NCBI GenBank assembly: GCA_030737835.1
Contig: CM060850.1
Coordinates: 9,367,877-9,431,876 of the forward strand
Direction: 5' to 3'
DNA length: 64,000 nucleotides
Source of the DNA: Acorus gramineus
Taxonomy: Eukaryota > Streptophyta > Magnoliopsida > Acorales > Acoraceae
In this document: positions 35,411-47,600 of the stretch, in pieces
Layout of the letters: the number at the start of each line of letters is the position of its first letter
How positions within the stretch are numbered: position 1 is the stretch's first letter
The notes under the pieces: generated by a model
Told to the model about the DNA's origin: nothing
Database searches by the model: none
What the model saw: the letters and a program-made list of their open reading frames with translations, nothing else
Position numbers and translations under genes: made by a program

Positions 35411-38106
35411 ATGGCACTCCTCCAGGGTATGCTCTCTGCTGACCAGAGCTTACAGTATACTTAGAAAATGATAGGTGGTGGTACTACTTATATAGAAGGA
35501 ATGATAAAAAGTGGTGACACATAAATCGTCAACGTTGTGGACTCACTCAATCCTCACTATGTTGACATCTTGACAACACTTTTGATGAAAGAAGAAACCT
35601 TGTTTGAGATGACCAAAATGCCCCCTAATTTTAATGAAGAAAAATGCAATGCATGGGGCAAACATAGTAAGTCTTAAATGACTTGCATGATTTGGTAGCC
35701 ATATCGATTCAACTGTGTTTCCTATTTCTTCGAAAAAAATATATATATATATGGGTTTCCTGTAATTCACGAACAATATATTATTTCACACAAATAAAGC
35801 AAGTTTTCATTCCTTCTCATTCTTCCCACTTATTGGCAATGGTTGGTCACTTGATTGTCAATTCTCTTCCATTGGCAAGAATCAGTATCAAAGTTATTGT
35901 ACATAGTATTCATTTATAGATAATGCAGGATAAATACGGTAACAAAATAGGGATTATTAAATTATTCTATAGATGTATTCTGATTTTTAGTATGAAAAAT
36001 ACATGAAAACTTTTGTGTTTGGAGCAAAGGTGATGATAACAATTGGAATTGATTTTTTAAATTATGAAGAATGCAGTAAAGCATTTAAACAGTGGATACT
36101 CGGATCTTGAACAGTTCAATGAGTAAAAGTTTTTCCAACTGATAGGTATAGTATTACGAACATTCAGAAAAGTAATCAGCCATGCATTCAAATCTTCATC
36201 ATCAATTGAACTTCATTTAGTTCAACTGATAGAAAACTTTTACCATGTTTTCTTCAAATCTTAATCTGCATTCATCATGTTTTCTTAAAATCAAACATTA
36301 CAAATGTTTTCTTAAAATCTAATCTCAATATGCACTCATCATGTTTTCTTAAAGTCAAACATTACAAATAACTTCATACGTTAGATCCTCACAAACATCT
36401 ACATGTATGGAGAACATAATCAATTTTTCAATAGAGAGGAAGTCATATCACATGCCAGATAAGTTAAACATCAAGATTCACCAATCCTAAGCATTGTATG
36501 AATACTGTTGAGTATTCTGTACCTTATGCTATACTTTCTTCAACAAAAGAAAACCAGAAACATAAAGACCAAATTCTAGTTTGTCCTAATAAGCTCTACT
36601 TTTCTCCAGTTCCAGAATATTATTCTAGCTAATCGGCAATGCATCGTGCCGCAACGAATCTAGTCGAATTAACCAGTCTTCTCACATGCTCAGGTTAAGT
36701 CACACTATTGTAGCATATTGCTTGAGTAGCAATTATATTGTCCCATGATTTCATAACATGTATCACTGCTACCATTACTAGTTCTATATTTTGGAAAATC
36801 GAACATGAACATCCCTCTCACAATATCGAAAGATGGAAATAGGTCCTTCAGCATAGATGGGATAGCAAAAGATACATATATAAATCATGTTGAACAGCCT
36901 TATCTGGGCATGATTCAGGTATCCAAGACATGGTCCTGAATCCTGATTCAACCAGTGGATATTTTGTTTATGAAATAGGGGATCTATGTACCATTCTGGC
37001 GCACCAGAGTTATGTTATGAAGAAAAATATTAGAGATTGCTCAAAAGATTTGTCAAGAACATCACTTGAGCAATATGTACACTCTTTAGCAGTTAATGGA
37101 AGCCAAGGCCAGTTGGGATATTATTTTGGTCATGATCATTATCCCACTTGGAATGTCTTATTCTTAATTTAATTTACGATGACGTCATGAATAGGCCACA
37201 TGCATGTACTTAACAAAATGAGATTGCTTATATATAAAGAATACATGTAACAGTGCTCCTTCAGTGTGTCGGTTGAGAACGATCCACTGCAATAACGCAA
37301 TATATACTATTATGTTACAGTATAAACTTTAATAGATGAGTTATATATATATATATATATATAAACAAAAATTAAAGTGCATTGTGAATGAGACTGCATA
37401 AAAGGTTGTACATGTCATTTTCCAATATTTAATTAGTGGTCCTCTTTAGAAAGTAAAACAGAGCTACTCCATTTGTGAGGGCCCTAATTGAATTCGTCAT
37501 CTTGTGAAAGCAGTAAAAAAAAAAAAAGAAAAGTAAACATCTCTTATTGATAGCAACACCCAAACCGAATAGAAACCATAAACTATTCTTTTATGGAACA
37601 GACCATGATGCTACTGATGCTCCCTCCATTAAAACCAATCTCATCTAAATCTTGCTTGCCTGTCATAACCACACACCACACAAAATCTCCTCCAAAAAAT
37701 ATCTAGGATATTTTCATTAAAAAATCATAAAAACCCTTACCGACACATTTTTAGTGTTTTTTTCATATATACCCTTAATATGATCTTATTTTATAAAAAT
37801 GCCCCTGATCAAATACTATTTTAAAAAATCACCCTCCAAATGGCTTAAATTAGGTATAAATATCATTTTGAAGTTTATTATTATAAACTTTAAAAGGGGT
37901 TTAAAAGGGCATGGGTGCACCATTTAATGCAAAATCTCTTTTTTTTTTTTTTTTTTAGACGAAACATGTAATTTTTAATTTTCATGTAATTAAATAAATA
38001 CAACTCATTAAAAAAAAATTATATTTTTTATAAAATTACACTCGGAGGAACTGAAACTGCAAACGGGATATAACATTATCCTTCCCATAATTCACTCTTT
38101 TGTACC

Positions 38107-38114
38107 TATAAATA
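38107..38114 (+). promoter_or_regulatory. TATA box of the first nodulin-related gene
   Basis: Canonical TATAAATA, 66 bases before the ATG at 38180. This is well spaced for a short A/C-rich leader. Confidence 0.75.
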
Positions 38115-38179
38115 CACACCACCCTCACCACAACCACAACCACCACCAAAAAAAAAAAAAACCAGACTAATAAGCAACC

Positions 38180-38593
38180 ATGTCGACCCCTGAAGACACC
38201 AAGCCCACCTCGAACCCCCAACCCACCTCCACAACAGACGTCCTTTCGAGCTTCAAAGTGCTGTCCGGCGCCGCCACCGCCACGTTCAACAACCAGTCCG
38301 ACAAGGTCGACAAAGCCCAGGTCGCCGACGCCGCCGCCGACGTCCTCGACTCGGCCGAAAAGTACGGTAACCTCGACGAAAAGGCCGGCGTCGGCAAGTA
38401 CGTCAACCAGGCCGAGGACTACCTCCGCAAATACGAAGACTCTTCAAAGCCCGCCGAGACAAAGACAGACGCTCCGCCACCTCCAGAAGCTCCGGCGGCT
38501 GAGGCTGCGGCGCCGGCTGGTGAAGCTGAGAAGAGTGGGTCGGACGCTGGGATTGGGGGGTATGTGAAGATGGCTCAGGGGCTCTTTAAGTGA
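38180..38593 (+). CDS. NRP1: Nodulin-related protein 1-like
   Basis: A single exon of 137 residues. Order: Pro/Thr-rich N-terminus (1-25), a conserved helical core (about 26-95: SSFKVLSGAATATFNNQSDK, VDKAQVADAAADVLDSAEKY, VGKYVNQAEDYLRKYE), an Ala/Pro-rich linker (about 98-120), and the C-terminal signature GIGGYVKMAQGLFK. This layout matches Arabidopsis NRP1, a small soluble protein linked to heat and ABA responses and named for likeness to nodulins. Its biochemical role is not known. Coding GC is much higher than in the flanks. A related gene follows 2.2 kb downstream on the same strand, which indicates tandem duplication. Confidence 0.88.
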   Translation: MSTPEDTKPTSNPQPTSTTDVLSSFKVLSGAATATFNNQSDKVDKAQVADAAADVLDSAEKYGNLDEKAGVGKYVNQAEDYLRKYEDSSKPAETKTDAPPPPEAPAAEAAAPAGEAEKSGSDAGIGGYVKMAQGLFK

Positions 38594-40020
38594 TGGGTGT
38601 ATGCGGTGTTTGTGTGTTCATGGTTTTTTTTTTTTTTTTTTTTGTGATGGTGGTGTAAGAAGTATGAATTACATGTTTGGGGCTCTGTTTTTATGGATCT
38701 GATCTATATACATGACTGTGTGATATATGTTTATGTTGCATATGGTGTTTTGATTTTTAGATGAATGGGTTGGTTTTGATTTGTTGTCATGTGAAGGATG
38801 GAGAATCGAATTCGTGTCAGAAGTTCTAAATTGAATCAGGAAAATATGTCATAGATCAACCAAGTGTTCTAACATATATATAGTTGTCTCTGTTTTTTAA
38901 CACGAGCTGTGTAACTCTTTTTCTTTGAGTGCTATTACACTCAGAGTTTGTTTTTTTTTTTTTTTCAAAGTTTAAAATACATTTATATATACCATATTAG
39001 AAATTTAGTAAAATATATATCTGGTTAGAGGTTATATTCCATCGAGGGGTTTCTTTTAAACAAAACAATTTAGACTCAGGGACTCATCTTTAACTTAAGA
39101 TTATGATTACGTTGATCCCTTATCCTTATTCGAGGGTTGCTACTCCTTGTCAATAACTCATTGATCTTGACTCATTGTTGTCTCTTCTAGGATTTCCCCC
39201 TTACAGGGGGAAGTGGTCTGAGCCTAACATTTTCCTTTTCTTTTCTAATGCTGTGGAGTATGTACCTATAGCTGATGGTTGACAAGATAAACGAGCTAAT
39301 ATTAATTTAAACAATTATTTAAAAAATATTTCAATTATAATTATTTAAATTCAAATTATCTCTATGACTAATTATAAATCATCATTATATCATCATTCTA
39401 TGGTAGCAGCAATCCAAATGTTTTGTTTCTTACCCTCAATCTTTCAATGGAAAGATTTTTAGGAGTCGATACGGTTGCATAAGAGTTTTAGTAATATTGA
39501 ATTTTTTTTTCTTTTTAGAAAATTGAAAAGATAAAAAAAAAAAAACGCAAAGAATGGCCTCCCAAAAGAATGCATCTCAAAACTCGATAGAAAATGTTTC
39601 TACCCAACTTCAACACAGCAGCAGCGCATCTCACTACACTGACACTCTCAGCCAACCATCCTCGCCGAAATTGGCATCAGTTTCCTATTCTTGAAAATTA
39701 CACCATTCCTTGATCTCCAAGTAATATTGACTCCATTACACGCTGTCTTTATTTACAAGATCCGAACCCCACGTAGAGGGATATGTATTAAACACTTTTA
39801 ATTTCATACAATTAATTTGTGTATATATTACAATTTTTATGAAAAAACTGACTGAAAAAACAATTAATTCAAACATTCTTAAGGGTGGTTGGAGGAAGTT
39901 GTCGTAAAAAAGAAGAAACTACCCCAAATACAATCCCCATCCATTTTGATTTTTTTTGTTTAAATACTGTATCTTATGTAACAAAGTATATATGATTAAA
40001 AATGAAATATGTGTATTCTA
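38594..40020. other. Spacer between the tandem NRP genes
   Basis: 3' UTR of the first NRP gene, with T-runs at 38626-38643 and 38949-38965, then AT-rich DNA. An isolated (A)12 run lies near 39534. I see no gene. Confidence 0.5.
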
Positions 40021-40435
40021 AGCTCCCGTCTCATTTAGAATAAGGTCTGGAATAAGTGAGAATTAGTCAAAATAATCTCAGAACGGATGTTTGGAATACT
40101 GAAATAAATGAGAATTTATATGTCAGAATTAAGTGGTATATCAATTCTAGACATCCGCTAGAATTAAGTTATTCCAGATTATTTAACCCAAAAGAATATG
40201 ACTACACTGTTAAATCAACAATCATTACTTCTTATAAATCAACTGTTATCATTTCTTCATCTATTACAAATCTTTTATCCACACGTTATTCACATTTTAT
40301 CCAAATGACAAAAAATTTATCATTATATTTTTCAATAAAAATAATTAAAAATGCAGACAAATAAAAAATCACTTTTTCCTTATTTATATTAAATTAGGCA
40401 TAAACCTAATTATAATTTAATTATCTATCCAAATA
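40021..40435. mobile_element. Tourist-like MITE, copy 3
   Basis: About 415 bp in the promoter region of the second NRP gene. It is collinear with copies 1 and 2, with shared blocks such as attccagattattt, ttattcacattttatccaaa and aaaaaatcactttttcctta, and the end ctatccaaatagg. The left end is more diverged. It is followed by an (AT)n run at 40438-40470. Confidence 0.7.
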
Positions 40436-40436
40436 G

Positions 40437-40471
<35 letters not shown>

Positions 40472-40839
40472 ACTGGTTGTCGGTGAGGCTGTACCTGTAA
40501 GGGGGAGTGAGTGTGACAGTACCCTAAAATAGATGCCACAAAGCAGACGCACTGAATGCCCAGCCCACGATACAGTTGAGTGACGTACATCCTAAGTAAA
40601 GTCACGGATTATCATCTGTTGAAAAGTCAAAATGTCCACACGTTTTTCATCCGTCAACACCCCGATCCGCGGTTTGAGAGAAGAGAAGCTTCCACGACCT
40701 CATCTTCCATCGAATACATATTTAATATATAATAAACCCCTCCCAGACCCAAACCCTGTTTTTCTTCAATTCCATTGAAGCTTTTCCAAATCAACCTTGT
40801 GCAACCACAAAAAAAACTATCATCAAGAGAGGTAGATCC

Positions 40840-41256
40840 ATGGAAAAACCATCTCACAAGAAGCCAGACTCCCACCACAGCAAGCCACCACCATCCCAAG
40901 CCGAGCTCCTATCAAGTGCTAAACTATTGGCTGAGGCAGCCAGGGCCACCCTCGCCCACGAGTCCCAGAAGGTGGACAAGGCCCGCGTCGCCGGCGCCAC
41001 CGCCGACCTCCTCGACGCCGCCTCCCACTACGGGAAGCTCGAGGAGAAGAGCTTCGGGAAATACGTCGAGAAGGCCGAGACTTACCTCCACCAATACCAC
41101 TCCTCCCATTCAACACACACAACCACCACCACCACCACCACCAGTGGAGGCGGCAGCCACTCGTCTGCGACCCACTCGAGCGGCGGCGGGACTCATTCGG
41201 AGGGCGGGTATGGGGACTACTTGAAGCTGGCTGAAGGGCTCTTGAAGAAGCACTGA
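40840..41256 (+). CDS. Nodulin-related protein, tandem paralogue
   Basis: A single exon of 138 residues, with an AT-rich TATA-like region at 40717-40736. It has the same plan as the gene at 38.2 kb: His/Ser/Pro/Lys-rich N-terminus, helical core (LSSAKLLAEAARATLAHESQ, KVDKARVAGATADLLDAASH, FGKYVEKAETYLHQY), then a low-complexity His/Thr/Ser/Gly linker (about 88-122), and the C-terminal GGYGDYLKLAEGLLKKH. The linker replaces the Ala/Pro linker of its neighbour, so the core and tail are conserved while the linker is free to vary. Function unknown, presumably stress-related as for NRP1. Confidence 0.87.
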   Translation: MEKPSHKKPDSHHSKPPPSQAELLSSAKLLAEAARATLAHESQKVDKARVAGATADLLDAASHYGKLEEKSFGKYVEKAETYLHQYHSSHSTHTTTTTTTTSGGGSHSSATHSSGGGTHSEGGYGDYLKLAEGLLKKH

Positions 41257-41619
41257 AGATTATGGCTTATAATTCATGGAAACACTATGTAGAAAATATC
41301 TATGCAGTTGATGAAATAAAATTGCATAATATGATTACTTCAAACCATGAATTTCTAGAAATGTATGTTGTGTTACTTCTCTGGTGTACATCAGTGTTTT
41401 ACATCATAAATAGATATTGATGGAATCAATATATACATGGTCCCAAAGGGTGCAAGAATAATGTTAATGTAGGGGAGGGGGTGTGTATATTTAAAGCAAA
41501 ACAGCAATCTTAGATGACCATAAAACAGATAAACACTTGGATGCCTTTTGTTCTTTCTCTATGATAATCATCCAAATCACAAAAAATGGAGAGTCCCTTC
41601 ACCGGCCCGAAATGTAGTG
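41257..41619. other. Convergent 3' region, second NRP gene and UFD2
   Basis: 363 bp hold the 3' UTRs of two genes that converge. AATAAA at 41317-41322 (in gatgaaataaaattg) could be the NRP poly(A) signal. No gene is seen. Confidence 0.5.
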
Positions 41620-44600
41620 TCAGCGGCCTTGGCTCTTCGATGATTGGGATTTGATGAACTCTTCGATTTTCGCCTTCAGTTCAACGTCCGGAATCAACAT
41701 GTCTTGTGTCAGATGAGAACGGTTGAACGGATCGGACTGCAACGCAATCAAAATTTTGGTGTTGGTAGATATCATCAGCACAATAGATCAAGAAATTCAA
41801 TGATACAACAAGAAGAGGATTGGCTTACATTATCACTGAGTAAGTGTCTCTGAATTACTGGTCGGTCTACTGATATTCTGGATGAAGGTAGAATCACAGG
41901 ATCCCTCATCAATGTATACTGCAACATAAGAGTTAGGGTCAGTATGTTTAGAAATGATCGTATTGTAGCGAAACCATTCCTTGTATCACTAATTTGACTA
42001 ATTGTTTTGTAACAAATCACCATATTGAAATAGAGAACAATGAATACAACTCAACCAAAAGAACATAGAAATACTTTCTTAATTCTAACTGAAAAGAGGA
42101 CAACGTCAAATATGATGAGTATTTCCTAACCTACAAGGTGACTCAATGTCAACTAGAAATGGTTCTCATTTTATTTTTTTTGAAGATCGGTGCCCCCAGA
42201 TACCCTGACCTCCCTTACGGAGAGAGGGGGGTGCTAGATGACTTAACTAAAGCTCGATTCACAAATATTTCTCATTTTACATGTTACATATAATCTTAAT
42301 GTCAGAATCTCAATTGCTTTCCCATCTTGTTCATTGATTCACAATTCCAACCCTAAACCACCTCACTAATGGATACAGAGTTCCAGTCTTACTCCTGCTT
42401 ATTGGAGAAGATTTAATGAGGAAAAAGAACACTTACCCATAAATAAATAAATTAATTAATACCTGGATAGGATCAAGGAATTCATCCGGAATTTCTCCAA
42501 GGATAGCTTCAGCATCCATGGCTGCAACAGATGCAGCTTTAGCTTTTGAACCAAGCTGTGCAAACTCTTGTATAACCCTCCCATCTTCACCGATTTTCCA
42601 GAGAATATCGGCTGCAGCAACAAATAACTGAAGCAGATATAAAGTCATCAGGATACATCAAATTAGCTGCCTCATTTAGAGAAGAAAGATTAGAAATATA
42701 ATTTCATCATCAACAATACATGAAGTGGCACAAAATAATCTGTCTGAACAAATGTACCTGATCATTGTACGATCGGCCATCTTTCGAGATGGCCAATGGA
42801 AAAACATCTTCCTTGTCACTCCTTGCAATATGAACATAGATCTCCACAATCTTGCCACAAAATCATTCGCATATCAAAATTTTATTCACACAATAATAAA
42901 TGGCATGTTCCATAAACTCCTGAGAGTGAATTCCATGCTGGTTGTGAAAATGAAAAGACAATCACTAACTTGTTTCAATAATGTCTTCGGTCTAAATTCA
43001 TATTTCTCCGGGTCTTTCAGACTAAGTGCTCGTCGTTGAGGCCCAGCAAGTTGTAACAAGAAGTAATTGAGCATGCTTGCGACCCTCTCAACCTGAAATA
43101 AGGAAACAGTCCAGCAATTTTGTAAATAAAATATACAAATTTTACTGTGACGGAACCCAATACAGATAAAGAGGTATTGAAGAATTTTTTTGGTGACTTA
43201 TATTAGCATAAAAACCATATGGGTTCAAGCTACAGGTAATACATATTCAAGAAAATATGACAATCTAAGGAAACAGTTATCCAGCTCAATAGCAGATAAA
43301 AGTAAGAATTTAATGAATCTTTTAGTGAATTTGAATGTGCAAAAACCTAGAGAACTGTACTTGGATGTATGTAAAACACGACAAAAATAATACAATATTA
43401 TATGTAATTTGCCACTCAACATTCCTACTGATAGATACGAGTTATTTCGCTAGATGGCTAGATCTATTATGAGAATTTCTAATAATCAGTTCAGATACGG
43501 ATGTTACAGGTTCATTTTAATAACTAATTATGGTGTGTATTGGTCACCATGTAATTAGTCGCTCAACATCACACCCGCAACATCCTAATAATAGATAATG
43601 AGTTACTTCGCTAAATCTATCATGAGACTGTTCAATAATCAGTTTGGGTATGGACATTCCAGGTTCCTTTTAATACCTAATCATGGCATCTGTATTGGCC
43701 ACCAACTATTTGAAAGGCAAGTACTAAATTGTTTTTTTTTTTTTTTTAATTAGTGCCCCCAGGATTTGATCCTTGGTCATCCTTTATGGAAAGGGGGGTC
43801 CTAGCTCACTTTCCCAAAACTCGGTTCGCAAGTACTAAATTGTTAATAAGATATTAGAGTCAAAGAAGGAATAACCTTGGACAAAATTATTTTCAAGTAT
43901 CGAATGCCAAGCCACCCACATGGTTCTACAATCAGCTCAGCTGCAATAGGTGTGGTTTGATACCTAACAGGTTGATTTGTATACACTAATTGGATATGAA
44001 GGCACGCTTCAACTCATATCCAGGATAATAAACTCACAACATAGGTCATTAGACGGGTATAGTAAACCATTGTTGACCCGAGACTGCTGCTCGGTTTGTA
44101 TTGAAAATTTATACAGGTTTGTAATGTCAGCCGGGGTTCGATCATCTCACTTAATCATTTTAAATTCTAATATACAAGTGTTACTGTGGCAATCCTTATT
44201 GAGGAATAACTGATGTGAGCTTGGTTTGACCGGCTACAGGTAGAGCTCTCATCTACCGTGGCTCGGTCTAACCCTTTTGGGTTGTTGTCTTGTAATTTCC
44301 CTTCCGGGCATTTGCTATGATCTTAATACAATCTAGGCACATGCCTACCATCTTTCAAAAATAAAAAAAAAAGTGTTACTGTGGACTTTTAATAACCAAA
44401 GCCATAACTAGCAGATTAAACCATGCAGAACCTACCTCCAGCCTCAAGATAGATTGAATTGGAGGGGAAAAAAGAAAGCAGATGTATACATATTACCATC
44501 TCTGGAAGGAGAAATGGAGCTGCAATCTGTTCTGATGTAAATGCAAGCAACCCAATATCTTCATTTGCCAATTTCATGTCAAAGCGAACGACCTAAAAAC

Positions 44601-47600
44601 AATAAGGAAATGGTGAATTTTCAGTAACAGTATTTCACATTCTTCAAAGTTCACCTATAAGTTTTCTTTTTGGGAAAAGAAAAGAAAAGAAAAACTATAC
44701 AAATAAATTGAAAATCGGTGATGAAATAAGAAAATTACATTTTCATGAGAGTGAAAGAGGCGCATTCTCTCCTCTCTTTCTTGCACTGTTCTTCGCTCCC
44801 ACTCCACTGTATTAGAGATCTCTGATTCCAATCCTTTAATTTCAAGGATTTTATTAAGACTTTCATCTAGAAGATAGATGCTATCATTGATAAGAAAATT
44901 CAGGAAGTTCAAATATCCTCCCTTCTCCTCTTCCTTAGCAATCTGCAAATGAACAACAAGAATCAATGAAAATGTCATAGCATAGAGATGTAGTTATCCC
45001 ATAAAAAAAAAAAAAAAAAAAAACAGAAGCTCATAGAAAAACATCAGAGAGATAATCAAATACCCGTCTCCAAGTATTGCGGTGACTGGGAACCTGCCAT
45101 AGATACTCCAAAAGTTCGGCAATATTATGCCTGATAGTGAACTTGTCGAAAAACTGTAAAACAAAGAAGTTGATGAAATCTGTGTCATTGGGGTTGCTGC
45201 TGAATCAGAAACCCAATGGTTTAATTAGTTATGCCCTAAGCAACATGGTGTTAGCCATATACTTTTTTGATAATATAGAACAAATCTTTCATATAAAATA
45301 AAATTAAATAAAAATCAGCAGCAATAACTCAAAATAAGCACGTAAAAGTCAAAGAAAGCAAAAAACTTAAACAAATTCAATCACCTGTGTGTGGGAACCA
45401 GTAAATTCAATGTCCACATATAATTTTAATAGGTTCCGAACTAGAAAGTCAAGTGATAGCTGATGACCCTCAAAAAGGGCAGCTGTTGCAGATGACCCAC
45501 TACATGCATAACAGATGAAAAATATTAAAGTTTTTGGCATCAAGTCTGATACAGAAAAAAGGTTTTAAGCGGAGTACATTAGAGACATGATGAGTGATAG
45601 AAAAAGTCATTTACCTTCTCTCTGGAATCCAAAGTTTTAAGACTTCCACCATCTTTGCCCTTAGATAAGGATTCTTAATATATGATGGGCTTGCCATGAA
45701 CATAATGATGAAATTCATGAAATCATCCTGAAATTGGAATAAAAGCAGAAAACAAATTATTATTTTTTTTTTTTAAGATGCTGAATTTACAGAATAAAAA
45801 ATGATGAATGTTATAAATGAGGGATTTGAAACATATAACAAAGCCTACCAAGAAAAACCCATCCAAAGTTTTTGGGATATGAGAGGTGTATATCAGCAGT
45901 TCCATGGCATCATCAATAAGGTGCTCAGGCATACAAGCAAATTCCATGGGACATTTGTCCGGTAGAGGCATTTTAAACCCACCAACGAGGCTCGCCAACC
46001 ATACAACAACTAATCTGTAGAAAGATAATGCGCGCTGAAGAAGTGCCCCATCCTGCATAGATGAACGAAAAATTAGCACCATGTATGTTATCAGATAAAA
46101 TCATTTAAGGTGATACGTTTCCGCTGCCTGAGTGTGACTTAGTTATATGTTTCAGAAACGATGAAATGACTAAACAAGCATACAGAGATGACTTCTTCCA
46201 ACCAGAAAACTCATTCATGCTCTACAGACAAACAGTCGTTACAGTGCCTATATTTAATATTCAGATTCCAACAGAAAATAATGGCCAAAAGTTAATGGAG
46301 TGTAATAAGAAATCCAGAAATATTTTCGACATACCGAAGGCCCGTGATGAAAACATGTGATACAATGAAACCATACAAACCATATAATACACTCATAGAA
46401 ACCATATTAGTCTCTTTTTGAACTGGAAATGGCACCAACTACCATGCTGAACATACCCTTATTGTGTGAGCTTCATAGCACAACTTCTCCTGAGATAGAA
46501 ATTCAATCTCTTTTTCAAGGCGAGCTATATCGCGTTCTACTTGTTGTGAAGTTCCTTGCTCTTGCATGGCCTTGAGACTAGCAAGAGAATCTTCACGCCT
46601 TGCCAGATCCTGTTTTACATTGGAAGATGACAATTTTAAACATAATGTTTGCATTAGGAATTTGTTAGAGAATAAATCAGAGAACATAATGTCTAAACAG
46701 AATAATGGGCGATATTTACAATTAAAAAAACAATGATGTTGTTCTTCCGAGAAAATTTAGGAACCACTGCAGCATTTATCTCAATTGGAAATTTGGGCTT
46801 TATTCAATTACTTTAAGAGCTTCTGAGTAGAAGAAACTAGCATTAAGGGTATGGAACTACCATACCTGTGATATATTCTTATATTCTGAAAATGCTTTCA
46901 TTAGTCCCAAGTTGAGTGCCCTTGCAGTCATGAAGAAGCATTCACAAATAAAAGAATACTTTTCCTTCCTTCCACAACTCATCAATGGTTTTGTTCTAAG
47001 ACTAAGAGGCACTCCAGTGTTGCTGCCAGAGCTTGTCGCTCCCTGAGATTGCAAAGCACGGTTCTCTGCATCTATTTTACGGATATCATTTGACTCCTCC
47101 AGATTACCCTTCTCAAGCCATGTAGAAACTTCCTCAGATGATGCATGCATAGCTGTCAATTCTCTAGTACATGAATTTAACACTCATTAGTGCATAAAAC
47201 ATTGTTAATGACCTAGTGAATTTACATATATATACACAAAAATATACTCATATAATTGGAGAAGGAATTCTCACTTTAAATCCAATCGGTTGCTGTGGAA
47301 CACGTACTTCGAATCAATTCTGTTCAACTTTGATAAATTTGCATCTAAAAAGGGATCAGAAAGCCGAAGCATGACAGCACTAAAATTCACAAACATGCCA
47401 GAACTTGCAGTGTTCAATAAGTCAACCTGCAGGCATATAGAATAAAGCATCAAAAGAATTTCATAATGAATCTATATATAATCGGACCTCACCTCCCATA
47501 AATATTGTAATGTTAAAAAATTCTTTGAGAGCATGTATTTGGTTAACTTCTCCAATATTACTTTAAGTGCAATCACCTGCATACGGGACCTTGATGAATT

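Larger units (their letters stand above)
34079..38179. other. 4.1-kb intergenic region
   Basis: AT-rich DNA with the SpoU 3' UTR at the left and the NRP promoter at the right. Seen in it: an inverted repeat (35352-35410), a (TA)n run near 37341-37362, a TGACGTCA-like bZIP site near 37180, and poly-A/T runs. The open frames (for example 36930-37172) show no domain I recognise. Confidence 0.55.

Noticed and set aside
40775..41224. 149-codon Pro/Thr/Arg-rich frame overlapping the second NRP gene
   Set aside because: Shadow of the NRP coding frame. The 40840-41256 frame carries all family motifs.
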